Assembly: GCA_900142905.1 (NCBI GenBank) | Contig: FSRV01000002.1 | Span: 3,100,001-3,164,000, forward strand | Source of the DNA: Burkholderia sp. GAS332 | GTDB lineage: Bacteria; Pseudomonadota; Gammaproteobacteria; Burkholderiales; Burkholderiaceae | Length of the DNA stretch: 64,000 bases | Reading direction: 5' to 3' | Shown: piece by piece, positions 43,430 to 51,887 of the stretch | How positions within the stretch are numbered: position 1 is the stretch's first letter | How the letters are laid out: each line of letters starts with the position of its first letter | Translations under genes and position numbers: made by a program | The notes under the pieces: generated by a model | What the model was told of the DNA's origin: nothing | The model's input: only the letters and a program-made list of their open reading frames with translations | Databases searched by the model: none

Positions 43430-44470
43430 TCAGGGCATCCGAAAAGCCGTCTCGAAGCGCGCGATGAACTGCTCGCATTCTGTCTCCGGCAGATGATTGA
43501 TCCCCGCCGCCCGCTTTCTGCCGCCGCCGGTGTCGAAGCCGCGGCAGAAATCATCGGCGCCCAGCGCTTTGCCCGCCGGCACCCGCACGCTCACGACGAA
43601 GCCGCCATCGGACTTCGGCGATAGGACAGCGAGCGCGCTGTCCGGCCGCGTTTGCATCAGTTCGTTGGCAAGCACCCCGGTTGCGCGCCGCGCCCACGCT
43701 TCGTGAGGAAGCCTGACCAGTGTGGCACCGCTCACCTCCCGTTCGGGACGCAGTGCACGCGCCTTCCCCATATCTTCACGATAGCCTTCGCACAACGCCG
43801 CGAAAACGTGGGTGTCCCGCATGAAATCGCTCGGGTCGGCGAACGGTAGTATCGCCTCGGCCAATACGGCAGGGTCGAAGTGCAGGTCGTCGACGGTTTC
43901 GCCGTAGGCGTTGTAGTTCAGGTGACGTCCCAGTTGCGCGAGCGAGGCAACGGTTTCGGGTGCGAGTCCATACGCGTGAGCGAGCGCCTGGCCGAGCTGC
44001 GGCAGCTCATCGCCGAAGGCCGCGACGATGGCCCAACGGACATGTCGTCCACCCAGGTAGCCGTTGACAATCGAGCTGGTGCACACGTCGGCCGCGGTGT
44101 TGATATGGGCGTCGAAGCCCGGATGAGCCGGCAAATCGCCCGCAAAATGATGGTCGAAATACCGGACCTGCGCGCCGGTCCGCAACAGACGGTTGACGTC
44201 CTCACCGTTCTGTTCGTGCGAGACGTCGAGGACGGTGACCTGGTCGCCGCGACCGGCTTCGATACGCCGCAACAACTGGATGTCGCGCTTGACGCCGGTG
44301 ACCAGCACGGCCTGCGGCGCCTCGGCGAGCCGCAACTGTTGCAGCGCGCAGAGTCCGTCCGCGTCGCCGTTGAAGGCGAAGAAGTGAGTCGCAGTGGCGG
44401 CTGTGCGCGAATCATCCGCGCCCGCAGCGCCGCTGCGCTGATGCTGATCCGTGACGAAATGCTGGGTCAC
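43430..44470 (-). CDS. DHH-family phosphoesterase
   Basis: 346 residues, GTG start at 44470 with GGAGA upstream. Motif I FNGDADG (33-39), motif II LDVS (81-84), DHH motif FDHH (105-108), and a C-terminal DHHA1-like GGGRKRAAG (315-323) in which the usual His of GGGH is Arg. The family holds RecJ, NrnA-type oligoribonuclease/PAP phosphatases and exopolyphosphatases. As the last gene of an operon with a PAPS-dependent sulfotransferase, it is a good candidate for hydrolysing the inhibitory product adenosine 3',5'-bisphosphate. The family is seen; the substrate is inferred. The substitutions at motif I and GGGH may mark a separate subfamily. Confidence 0.8.
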   Translation of the reverse strand: MTQHFVTDQHQRSGAAGADDSRTAATATHFFAFNGDADGLCALQQLRLAEAPQAVLVTGVKRDIQLLRRIEAGRGDQVTVLDVSHEQNGEDVNRLLRTGAQVRYFDHHFAGDLPAHPGFDAHINTAADVCTSSIVNGYLGGRHVRWAIVAAFGDELPQLGQALAHAYGLAPETVASLAQLGRHLNYNAYGETVDDLHFDPAVLAEAILPFADPSDFMRDTHVFAALCEGYREDMGKARALRPEREVSGATLVRLPHEAWARRATGVLANELMQTRPDSALAVLSPKSDGGFVVSVRVPAGKALGADDFCRGFDTGGGRKRAAGINHLPETECEQFIARFETAFRMP

Positions 44471-44493
44471 AGTGTGTCTCCAAACGGGTTAAG

Positions 44494-45285
44494 TCAAGGC
44501 ATGAAGTCGCCGCCGTTGGCGTCGAGTGTCGCACCGGTGATGACCTTCGCGTAGTCGGACACCAGAAATAGTGCCGCTTTTGCGCAGTCGTCGTCGGTCG
44601 GAATGTGTCCAAGCGCGATATTCGCTGCGATCGGCGCGATAATCTGCTCCTGCGGCACATTGTAGGCTGCCGCCGCCTGCCGGACATGCTCCTGCACCGG
44701 CGCGCCCCACATCCAGCCCATGTGGATGCTGTTGGCCCGGATCCCATGCGGCCCAAGTTCTCGCGCGAGATACTTGACCGCCACCGCCAGCGCGCCTTTG
44801 GACGCCGCATAGCCCGATTCGCCCGGAAACGGCTTGCGCACCGCCTGCGTGTTGATCATGACGATCGCGCCGCTGCCGCGCTGTTTCATGTGCGGCACCA
44901 CTTCCAGCGTCAGGTTCATGGTGCCGAACACGTTGGTGTCGAACACCGAGCGCCAGCCGTCCAGATCGGCCTCTTCGATCGGCTCGGGGAATTTCCCGTG
45001 CACAAATGCGCTGTTCACCAACGCGTCAATCCGGCCGAACCGCCCGATCGCCTGGTCGGCCAGGTGCTTGCATTGCTGCCTGTCGGTAATGTCCGCCGTC
45101 ACCTTCAGCACCTGACAATCGACGCCCAATTCGCGGATCCGCTGTTCCGCCTCATCCAGTTTCGCCGCGGTACGGGCGGCGGCGACAACCGCGTGCGCAC
45201 CCTCGCGCGCGGCCTCGACGGCAAGCTTGATACCGAGGCCCGGACCGATGCCCGATACCACGACGACCTTGTTTCTCATGAGCAT
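44494..45285 (-). CDS. Short-chain dehydrogenase/reductase
   Basis: 263 residues. AAGGGAG precedes ATG 45285; the stop of the NTF2-like gene lies one base away. Cofactor motif SGIGPGLG, NSAFVHG in place of NNAG, YAASK catalytic pair; the active-site Ser is replaced by Thr in MINTQAV. Ends TGATLDANGGDFMP. NAD(P)-dependent oxidation or reduction of an alcohol or ketone is expected. Operon with NTF2-like, sulfotransferase, DUF1214 and DHH genes. Confidence 0.85.
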   Translation of the reverse strand: MLMRNKVVVVSGIGPGLGIKLAVEAAREGAHAVVAAARTAAKLDEAEQRIRELGVDCQVLKVTADITDRQQCKHLADQAIGRFGRIDALVNSAFVHGKFPEPIEEADLDGWRSVFDTNVFGTMNLTLEVVPHMKQRGSGAIVMINTQAVRKPFPGESGYAASKGALAVAVKYLARELGPHGIRANSIHMGWMWGAPVQEHVRQAAAAYNVPQEQIIAPIAANIALGHIPTDDDCAKAALFLVSDYAKVITGATLDANGGDFMP

Positions 45286-45286
45286 G

Positions 45287-45727
45287 TCAAAGACTCCCTT
45301 GATAGTTATAGGAGTAGCAAAATTCCAGGCAGCGGTTTTGGATGCGCCAGCCGTCGCCGGTGCGCACCAGTTCATCCGCGTACCAGATACCGAAGAACAT
45401 CACCTTCTCACTGCCATCGGGCTGCCGCATCACCATCGGGTTGTGGCACATCGTGCGGGCAGTCGCCGTCGCGCCTTGCAGCGCGATGCTGATATTGCCC
45501 ATCATGTGCTGGCTGCGCGGAAACTGCGGCAGTGCCTTGGCCAGAAACTGCCTGGCCTCTTCGAGCGTGCAAAGCGGGCCGCCGGTCGCGCGGTAGTCGA
45601 TCACGGCGTCGGCGGTGAAAATGCGATCCAGCGCGGCAAAATCGCGGGCATCGATCGCTGTGCCGTAATCAATCAGTAAATCGGAGATGTCGGCCCGGTC
45701 GAGCAGGGACTGCAAATCGCGCGGCAT
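45287..45727 (-). CDS. NTF2/SnoaL-like protein
   Basis: 146 residues. SnoaL_4 pattern: DISDLLIDYGTAIDARDFAALDRIF, QHMMGNISIAL, FFGIWYADELVRTGDGWRIQ. Similar in fold to the protein at 42274 and, like it, followed by an SDR gene, so the cluster has two NTF2-SDR pairs. Probably a hydrophobic-ligand enzyme such as an isomerase or dehydratase. Gap of 78 bp from the sulfotransferase. Confidence 0.82.
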   Translation of the reverse strand: MPRDLQSLLDRADISDLLIDYGTAIDARDFAALDRIFTADAVIDYRATGGPLCTLEEARQFLAKALPQFPRSQHMMGNISIALQGATATARTMCHNPMVMRQPDGSEKVMFFGIWYADELVRTGDGWRIQNRCLEFCYSYNYQGSL

Positions 45728-45805
45728 GACTTTCCTGTGTGTGTCGATGATGAGTGGGCGTTATGAATGCGAACGCACCGCGCTGGCTGCTCGGGGAACC
45801 GAGCA

Positions 45806-47017
45806 TTAAGGTGCCGTGGTTACGCCCGGCAAAATATGACGCTCACGGTACGGCGCAAAGTCGCGTTCAAGCTGTTCCACGCTCAGCCCGAACTCCGCGA
45901 GCGTGTAGTCGTGTACGGCGCGCTTGTCACGGCTGTTGTGCGACAGCCATGCCTTCATCGCGTCGCGGACATCGTCCGTAAACGACATGCCGGCAAAGCG
46001 ATACACCCGCTCGATCACGCCGAACGGATCGGTCACGGTGTCCTCGAAACGGATGTCGAGAAAACACCCGGCCGGCAGCGCGGCGCGCACCGCCATCGCG
46101 TGGTGAACAGCGCGCCTCATTTGCGCGGACCACTGCCCGCCGACCACTTTGGCGTCCGGTGCGTCGGCAAACATTTTCCACAGGGTGTGCGCCATGCTGG
46201 CCATCGACGGAATCGTCATGCTCGGATCGCGGTGGGTGAGCACCACCTTTGCGCGCGGGAAAACCTTGAACAGGCGTTCGAGCGTATGCAGATGCTGCGG
46301 TGTCTTGAGTATCCATCGCTGCGCATCCGGCACGCCGCGTTGCCGCTTTTGCCATTGCAGGAACTGCAGCATCTTTTTCAGGTATTCATAGACGGAGGTC
46401 TGGTCCTGCTGCGCGAGCCACGCCGTGTACGTTGGGACGTTCGCATACGAGTCCATTGCGCACATGAACGAGTGCTCCATCAGCATGAACTCTTCGTCCG
46501 GCTGCATCGCATCGAGTGGGTGAATCGCAAGAATCTGCGGGATGTATTGGATCATCTGCTCGACCTCCGCACAGGCCGAGGCGATGCGCGACGCGGGATG
46601 CTCGACCGCTTCACCCGGCAACGGCGCCGGGTAGCGCGTTTCCCACCAGGCCGCTGAGTAGAAGCGTGGGTCGACGGCCAGCATGCGTTGCAGCAGCGTG
46701 GTGCCGGTCCGCGGCAAGCCGACAATGACAAGCGGATCATCGATCGGCTGCGTGAGGATCTCGGGATAACGCCGGCAATAGTCTTCGATGACCAGCCGGT
46801 TGACCAGTTGCGCCAGCATCTTGCCGTGCAACAGCGCCTCGCCTTGCCGCGACAGGTTGGCCTCGCGGGTCAGCGAATCGATCAAGACGTGAAGCGCTTC
46901 ACGATAGTTGCCGGCGCCGAAATCGGTCAGGCCTCCCGAGCGTTCGATCGCCAGCGCCAACAGGCTGTCTGCGTCGAGGCGGGTTACGATGGTTGCGGTG
47001 CTTGCGTCGGTCGTCAT
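45806..47017 (-). CDS. PAPS-dependent sulfotransferase (Stf family)
   Basis: 403 residues, cytosolic. The 5'-phosphosulfate loop LPRTGTT is at 101-107 and the 3'-phosphate site THRDPSMTIPS at 261-271, with LKTPQHL just before it. Length and the N-terminal helical part fit the Sulfotransfer_3-type bacterial enzymes (mycobacterial Stf relatives). It transfers a sulfuryl group from PAPS to a hydroxyl of a small molecule, yielding PAP. Overlaps DUF1214 by 4 bp. The genes to make PAPS (cysD, cysNC) lie 2 kb away, divergent. Acceptor unknown. Confidence 0.88.
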   Translation of the reverse strand: MTTDASTATIVTRLDADSLLALAIERSGGLTDFGAGNYREALHVLIDSLTREANLSRQGEALLHGKMLAQLVNRLVIEDYCRRYPEILTQPIDDPLVIVGLPRTGTTLLQRMLAVDPRFYSAAWWETRYPAPLPGEAVEHPASRIASACAEVEQMIQYIPQILAIHPLDAMQPDEEFMLMEHSFMCAMDSYANVPTYTAWLAQQDQTSVYEYLKKMLQFLQWQKRQRGVPDAQRWILKTPQHLHTLERLFKVFPRAKVVLTHRDPSMTIPSMASMAHTLWKMFADAPDAKVVGGQWSAQMRRAVHHAMAVRAALPAGCFLDIRFEDTVTDPFGVIERVYRFAGMSFTDDVRDAMKAWLSHNSRDKRAVHDYTLAEFGLSVEQLERDFAPYRERHILPGVTTAP

Positions 47018-48123
47018 GCCGCCTCCTCAAGCGCTTCGAGTTTGACGACCCGTGCAACCGGATGAACCGTCTGCGCGGCGCCCACCCAGCGCCAGCACAT
47101 CGTGCCATTGCGGTGCCCCGCCGTGTCGAGCCAATTGGGCTTGCCAGGATTGCGCGTGCTCAGGATCAGCGTGACGCCGCCATTGGCGTCGTAGTGCGCA
47201 GAATGTTTGTTGATGCAGATGGTGTGGTGCCGGTAGTCGAGCGATTCCATCCAGTAGTTGTTGATCTGCAGGTTCCAGAAGTCGCATTCGGGTAGGGATG
47301 CCGCCTCGATCACCAGCGCCTCGTCGTCGGCGAGGGTCCAGTACGAGTGGTAGTAGAAGATGTTCGGATCGCCGCCCACGGCCTGGCACACCGCCTGATC
47401 GGCGGGCGGCAACTGGTTGGCGTGGCGCTGATAACCTTCCGCCCAATTCGCGAAGAGACGTGCGGTGTTCTCGACGAAACTGCCCGCGCGCAACAGGCCG
47501 GTGTGCAGCGTGGCGGGATCGAGCGCAGCCGGCTTGTCCGTCGAACCGATGCGCTCGATCTTCAGTTGGGCGGGCTTCTCCGACTTGCGATCGAGAAACG
47601 TCTGCCGCGCGATCAGCGCGTTGGTGCCCGGCTCCATACGTACCCAGTTGCCTTCGTGCGGCCGTTGGCTCAGCACGATTTCAAAACTGCCGTCCGCCTC
47701 GACCGCCAGATGGTTGGCATCGATAAAACCGGTCTGGGTCATCTTACCGTCGGTCTCGTAGCCACCCTTCTGCGTCCCGAAGCTCAAATACGCCACCGTG
47801 CCGCGCTGGCCGGAAACCCGATAGTCATGTGCGCCGTTCAGGCGTGCATATTGGTAGAGATTGTCCGGGTTATCTGCGCCGATCTTCGCGGTTTCGTGCG
47901 ATGGCGAGAAGAAGCCGGGGAAATCCGCGTCCGCGAATTCCACATGCATTTCAAGCGCAATTCGCAAGAGCCGGCTCAGATAACGAAAGCCCTCCGTGCG
48001 GGTCAGCGCGTCGCTGGGCGCCTCCGCCCGGAGAATCTGCTGGCCGCTGCGTTTTAGTGTTTCGCAGAAATCGGCCCATGCCTGGCCGGAAAGAAGCTGT
48101 TCTTCACTGGAATGTGCTGCCAT
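47014..48123 (-). CDS. DUF1214-domain protein
   Basis: 369 residues, no signal peptide, so cytosolic. ATG 48123 has GGAGA upstream; a longer frame to 48162 lacks support. C-terminal DUF1214 domain: YHSYWTLADDEALVIEA, then CDFWNLQINNYWMESLDYRHHTICINKHSA, and GKPNWLDTAGHRNGTMCWRWVGA. DUF1214 has no defined activity; the rich His/Trp/Tyr set suggests a ligand-binding or catalytic site. It leads the minus-strand operon DUF1214-sulfotransferase-NTF2-SDR-DHH. An element copy is 57 bp upstream. Confidence 0.8.
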   Translation of the reverse strand: MAAHSSEEQLLSGQAWADFCETLKRSGQQILRAEAPSDALTRTEGFRYLSRLLRIALEMHVEFADADFPGFFSPSHETAKIGADNPDNLYQYARLNGAHDYRVSGQRGTVAYLSFGTQKGGYETDGKMTQTGFIDANHLAVEADGSFEIVLSQRPHEGNWVRMEPGTNALIARQTFLDRKSEKPAQLKIERIGSTDKPAALDPATLHTGLLRAGSFVENTARLFANWAEGYQRHANQLPPADQAVCQAVGGDPNIFYYHSYWTLADDEALVIEAASLPECDFWNLQINNYWMESLDYRHHTICINKHSAHYDANGGVTLILSTRNPGKPNWLDTAGHRNGTMCWRWVGAAQTVHPVARVVKLEALEEAA

Positions 48124-48180
48124 GCCGGGTCTCCGTCGTGTCCTTGAAAGCACACGATACAAGTGGACGAATCCCGCGCT

Positions 48181-48199
48181 CTTCGTCCGACCGGACTAA
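48181..48199 (-). promoter_or_regulatory. Sulfonation-cluster element, copy C
   Basis: Minus strand TTAGTCCGGTCGGACGAAG, identical to copy D at 18 of 19 positions. It lies 57 bp upstream of the DUF1214 gene and points towards it. Forms a divergent pair with copy E, 36 bp centre to centre. Confidence 0.65.
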
Positions 48200-48216
48200 C
48201 CTGGGTTTACCCGCCA

Positions 48217-48235
48217 ATAGTCCACCTGGACGAAG
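48217..48235 (+). promoter_or_regulatory. Sulfonation-cluster element, copy E
   Basis: ATAGTCCACCTGGACGAAG; shares TAGTC and GGACGAAG with C and D. Oriented towards the SRPBCC gene, 74 bp upstream of its start. With copy C it covers both divergent promoters. Confidence 0.55.
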
Positions 48236-48309
48236 AACGCAACGGCCCACCCCTGACAGGATGATCGCGCGCGACAACGTGCAACAACCCGCTTTCCAAG
48301 GAGTCTTAT

Positions 48310-48795
48310 ATGTCCAGTCAGCAAAACATGGTGACATCGATCAAGGTCGAAATCGATGCGCCTGCGTCGCTTGTGTGGGACGTGCTCACCGATCTCGCCC
48401 AGTATCCGCAATGGAATCCGTACACGGTCAAGGTTGAATCGACGCTCAAGATGGGCGAACCGGTCAACCTGTTCCTGCCGAACCCTGCCGCGCCTGGCGA
48501 ACTGCTCCACGTGATCGAGCATTTGGTGGCATTCGACCGCCCGACGCTGCTGTCGTGGGAAATGATCCCTTCAGCCGGCAACCCGGATGCGGCGCGCCGC
48601 GACCAGGTGATCGAAGCCACAGGCGAGGCAAGCTGTACTTACTATTCGACTGACCTGTTTCTAGGGCCGACGGCGCCGGTCGTGATGGCCACGCACGGCG
48701 AATGGGTGCGCCTGGGTTTTGACGCGGTCGCGCGCAGCCTGAAAGTACGGGCCGAGTCGCTCTACCAGGCCGCACGCGCGACGCAGCCGGGCTAG
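48310..48795 (+). CDS. SRPBCC-domain protein
   Basis: 161 residues with AAGGAG before ATG. Bet v1-like/polyketide-cyclase fold: SIKVEIDAPASLVWDVLTDLAQYPQWNPYT, then VIEHLVAFDRPTLLSWEM. This superfamily binds hydrophobic ligands (steroids, polyketides, aromatic rings) in a deep cavity. Divergent from the sulfotransferase operon and preceded by element copy E, so it belongs with the cluster; it may bind or transfer the pathway intermediate. Confidence 0.85.
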   Translation: MSSQQNMVTSIKVEIDAPASLVWDVLTDLAQYPQWNPYTVKVESTLKMGEPVNLFLPNPAAPGELLHVIEHLVAFDRPTLLSWEMIPSAGNPDAARRDQVIEATGEASCTYYSTDLFLGPTAPVVMATHGEWVRLGFDAVARSLKVRAESLYQAARATQPG

Positions 48796-48831
48796 TCCTT
48801 TCATACGGACAAACCACGCCCCATGCGTTTT

Positions 48832-48850
48832 TTAGTCTGGTCGGACGAAG
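48832..48850 (+). promoter_or_regulatory. Sulfonation-cluster element, copy D
   Basis: TTAGTCTGGTCGGACGAAG, 18/19 identical to copy C. 90 bp upstream of cysD in the same orientation. Confidence 0.65.
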
Positions 48851-48940
48851 AATCCATCTGCACCGAACCAGTACTGTCTCCTTCATGCGCGGCCCCTCAT
48901 CTTCGTCACGGGGCCCAGCAAAACGACAAGGAGACTCACG

Positions 48941-49837
48941 ATGTTGACCCACTTGGAGCGTCTGGAAGCAGAGAGCATCCACATCATGCGCGAGGTGGTG
49001 GCCGAATGCGAAAACCCGGTGATGCTGTACTCGATCGGCAAGGACAGCTCGGTCATGCTGCATCTCGCGATGAAAGCGTTCTATCCCGCCAAGCCCCCCT
49101 TTGCGCTGTTGCACGTCGATACGACGTGGAAATTCCGCGAGATGATTGCATTTCGCGACCAGACCGTCGAGCGACTCGATCTTGAACTGCTGGTCCATAT
49201 CAACCCTGAGGGTGTCGAGCAAAACATCAATCCGTTCACACACGGCTCGGCGGTGCATACGGACATCTGGAAGACGCAGGGTCTGAAACAGGCGCTCGAC
49301 CACCATGGATTCGATGCTGCCTTCGGCGGAGCGCGCCGCGACGAAGAGAAATCGCGCGCCAAGGAACGCATTTTCTCGATCCGCTCCGAACAGCACCGCT
49401 GGGACCCGAAGATGCAGCGCCCCGAACTCTGGCACCTGTACAACGCGCGCAAGCGCAAGGGTGAAAGCATCCGCGTGTTCCCGATCTCGAACTGGACCGA
49501 GCTAGACATCTGGCAGTACATCTACCTGAACGAGATTCCGATCGTGCCGTTGTACTTCGCGAAGGAGCGTCCGGTGGTCAAGCGTGACGGCACGCTCATC
49601 ATGGTCGACGACGAACGCATGCCGCTTCAAAAGAACGAAGTACCGGAGATGAAGAAAGTGCGTTTCCGCACGCTCGGCTGCTACCCGCTCACCGGCGCGA
49701 TCGAGAGCGAGGCCGATACGTTGACCGGCATCATCCAGGAAATGCTGCTGGCGAAGACGTCGGAGCGCCAGGGACGGTTGATCGATAGCGATTCAGCCGG
49801 TTCGATGGAAAAGAAGAAACAGGAGGGATATTTCTGA
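48941..49837 (+). CDS. cysD: Sulfate adenylyltransferase subunit 2
   Basis: 298 residues. PP-loop nucleotide site SIGKDSS at 31-37; [18 protein letters not shown] and [11 protein letters not shown] are CysD/NodP hallmarks. With CysN it makes APS from ATP and sulfate. RBS AAGGAG. Its stop overlaps the cysNC start by 1 base (TGATG). No cysH, cysI or cysG reductive genes nearby, so it likely supplies sulfonation rather than cysteine synthesis, as nodP does. Confidence 0.93.
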   Translation: MLTHLERLEAESIHIMREVVAECENPVMLYSIGKDSSVMLHLAMKAFYPAKPPFALLHVDTTWKFREMIAFRDQTVERLDLELLVHINPEGVEQNINPFTHGSAVHTDIWKTQGLKQALDHHGFDAAFGGARRDEEKSRAKERIFSIRSEQHRWDPKMQRPELWHLYNARKRKGESIRVFPISNWTELDIWQYIYLNEIPIVPLYFAKERPVVKRDGTLIMVDDERMPLQKNEVPEMKKVRFRTLGCYPLTGAIESEADTLTGIIQEMLLAKTSERQGRLIDSDSAGSMEKKKQEGYF

Positions 49838-51741
49838 TGGCACACGTTTCCACCATGATTGCCGACGACATCGAGCAGTATCTGTCGACGCATCAAACCA
49901 AAGGGCTGCTGCGCTTCATCACCTGCGGCAGTGTCGACGACGGCAAGAGCACGTTGATTGGCCGGCTGTTGTACGAGTCGAAGATGCTGTTTGAAGATCA
50001 GCTCAGCCAGCTCGAAGCGGATTCGAAAAAAGTCGGCACGCAAGGCGGCGATCTCGACTTCGCGCTGCTGGTCGACGGACTCAGCGCCGAGCGCGAACAG
50101 GGCATCACCATCGACGTCGCTTACCGTTTTTTCTCGACTGAGAAGCGCAAGTTCATCGTCGCCGATACGCCGGGACATGAACAGTACACGCGCAATATGG
50201 TGACCGGCGCTTCCACGGCCGACGTCGCGATCATCCTGATCGATGCGCGCAAAGGCGTATTGACGCAGACGCGCCGCCACAGCTACCTGGTGTCGTTGAT
50301 CGGCATCCGGCGCATCGTGGTGGCGATCAACAAGCTGGACATGGTCGACTACGCGCAAGACGTATTCGATCGAATCGACGCCGAGTATCGCGAGTTTGCC
50401 AGCCAGATCGGGCTGGACAACATCGTCTGCATCCCGATGTCCGCGCTGCGCGGCGACAACGTCACCGAGCCCAGCGCCAACACGCCCTGGTATCAGGGAC
50501 CGGCGCTGATGGAATATCTGGAAGCCGTACCGATCGAAGACGATGCGCAACGCAACAAAGCGTTCCGCCTGCCGGTGCAATGGGTCAACCGGCCTCACCT
50601 GAATTTTCGCGGCTACGCAGGCAACATTGTCTCAGGCAACATCCGTCGCGGCGAACGCATTCGCGTGTTGCCGTCCGGCAAGGAAAGCCGTATCGCGTCG
50701 ATCATCACTGCCACGGGCGAGTGTGACGCGGCAGCGTGCGGACAATCGGTCACGCTGACGCTAGAAGACGAAATCGATGTCAGCCGCGGTGACGTGATCG
50801 CGTGCACCGACGCGCCGCCCGCCGTCGCCGACCAGTTCGAAGCAACCCTCGTCTGGATGAGCGACGAGCCGATGCTGCCAGGCCGTCCTTATCTGCTGAA
50901 GATCGGCACCCGTCTGGTGGGCGCCACCAGTGCGCAGCCCAAGTACAAGATCAACGTCAACACGCTCGAACACCTGGCGGCCCGCACGCTCGATCTCAAC
51001 GAAATCGGCGTGTGCAATCTCAGCCTCGACCGACCGATCGCGTTTGACAGTTACGCCGAGAATCGCGATACCGGCGGCTTTATCGTGATCGACCGGCTGA
51101 CTAACAATACGGTCGGCGCCGGCATGCTGCATTTCGCGTTGCGGCGCTCGCAGAACGTGCATTGGCAGGCCATCGACGTCGATCGCGCGGCGCATGCTGC
51201 ACTCAAGGGCCAAACGCCGCGCATCGCGTGGCTCACGGGTTTATCGGGCGCGGGCAAATCGACCATCGCCAACCTGGTGGAGAAGAAACTGCACGCGCTC
51301 GGCAAACACACCTATCTGCTCGATGGCGACAACGTGCGTCATGGCTTGAACAAGGATCTCGGCTTCTCCGAGGCCGACCGGGTCGAGAATATCCGGCGTG
51401 TCGCCGAGGTGGCGCGCCTGATGACGGACGCAGGCCTGATCACCCTGGTGTCGTTCATTTCGCCCTTCCGTGCCGAGCGCAACATGGCGCGCGCGTTGGC
51501 CGGCGCGGGCGTGTTCGTCGAGATATTCGTGGACACGCCGATCGATGTCGCCGAACAACGCGATCCCAAGGGACTGTACAAGAAAGCGCGGCGCGGCGAA
51601 CTGAAGAACTTCACCGGCATCGATTCGCCGTATGAGCCGCCCGAACAGCCGGAAATCCGCATCGACACCACGACCGACTCGCCCGAGCAGGCAGCGGAGC
51701 GCATCGTGGCGTATTTACTGGGCGACGGCAATCCGCACTAA
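49837..51741 (+). CDS. cysNC: CysN-CysC fusion: sulfate adenylyltransferase subunit 1 / APS kinase
   Basis: 634 residues in two enzymes. GTPase CysN part: P-loop GSVDDGKST (31-39), [18 protein letters not shown]; then beta-barrel domains. APS kinase part from about 455: P-loop GLSGAGKST (468-476), [17 protein letters not shown], and ending [16 protein letters not shown]. The fusion yields PAPS directly from sulfate, as NodQ in rhizobia and RaxQ in Xanthomonas do, and is typically tied to a sulfotransferase. Here the sulfotransferase is 2.8 kb away in the same regulon. Confidence 0.94.
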   Translation: MAHVSTMIADDIEQYLSTHQTKGLLRFITCGSVDDGKSTLIGRLLYESKMLFEDQLSQLEADSKKVGTQGGDLDFALLVDGLSAEREQGITIDVAYRFFSTEKRKFIVADTPGHEQYTRNMVTGASTADVAIILIDARKGVLTQTRRHSYLVSLIGIRRIVVAINKLDMVDYAQDVFDRIDAEYREFASQIGLDNIVCIPMSALRGDNVTEPSANTPWYQGPALMEYLEAVPIEDDAQRNKAFRLPVQWVNRPHLNFRGYAGNIVSGNIRRGERIRVLPSGKESRIASIITATGECDAAACGQSVTLTLEDEIDVSRGDVIACTDAPPAVADQFEATLVWMSDEPMLPGRPYLLKIGTRLVGATSAQPKYKINVNTLEHLAARTLDLNEIGVCNLSLDRPIAFDSYAENRDTGGFIVIDRLTNNTVGAGMLHFALRRSQNVHWQAIDVDRAAHAALKGQTPRIAWLTGLSGAGKSTIANLVEKKLHALGKHTYLLDGDNVRHGLNKDLGFSEADRVENIRRVAEVARLMTDAGLITLVSFISPFRAERNMARALAGAGVFVEIFVDTPIDVAEQRDPKGLYKKARRGELKNFTGIDSPYEPPEQPEIRIDTTTDSPEQAAERIVAYLLGDGNPH

Positions 51742-51790
51742 CGACCTCACGCCGTCAGGCTAACGTGTTACCGCTGCGCCGCCCCATCGA

Positions 51791-51809
51791 CTAGATCAAA
51801 CGGACGATG
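51791..51809 (+). promoter_or_regulatory. Sulfonation-cluster element, copy G (diverged)
   Basis: CTAGATCAAACGGACGATG: right half CGGACGA is conserved, left half keeps TAG. 78 bp upstream of the LuxR gene and oriented to it, the same geometry as the strong copies. Would give autoregulation. Confidence 0.35.
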
Positions 51810-51887
51810 TGGGCGGCGCGCACGTTTGTATGATCGTCTCAAACACAAGAAAAAATCTTGAGTCCATGTTCATCGGAGACACCGAAC

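Noticed and set aside
48941..51741. Assimilatory cysDN for cysteine synthesis
   Set aside because: No cysH, cysI or cysG is near, CysC is fused, and a sulfotransferase operon shares the upstream element. A dual role cannot be excluded.
45806..51741. Nodulation (nodPQ-nodH) locus
   Set aside because: The enzymes are alike, but no nodABC, nodD or nod-box was found.
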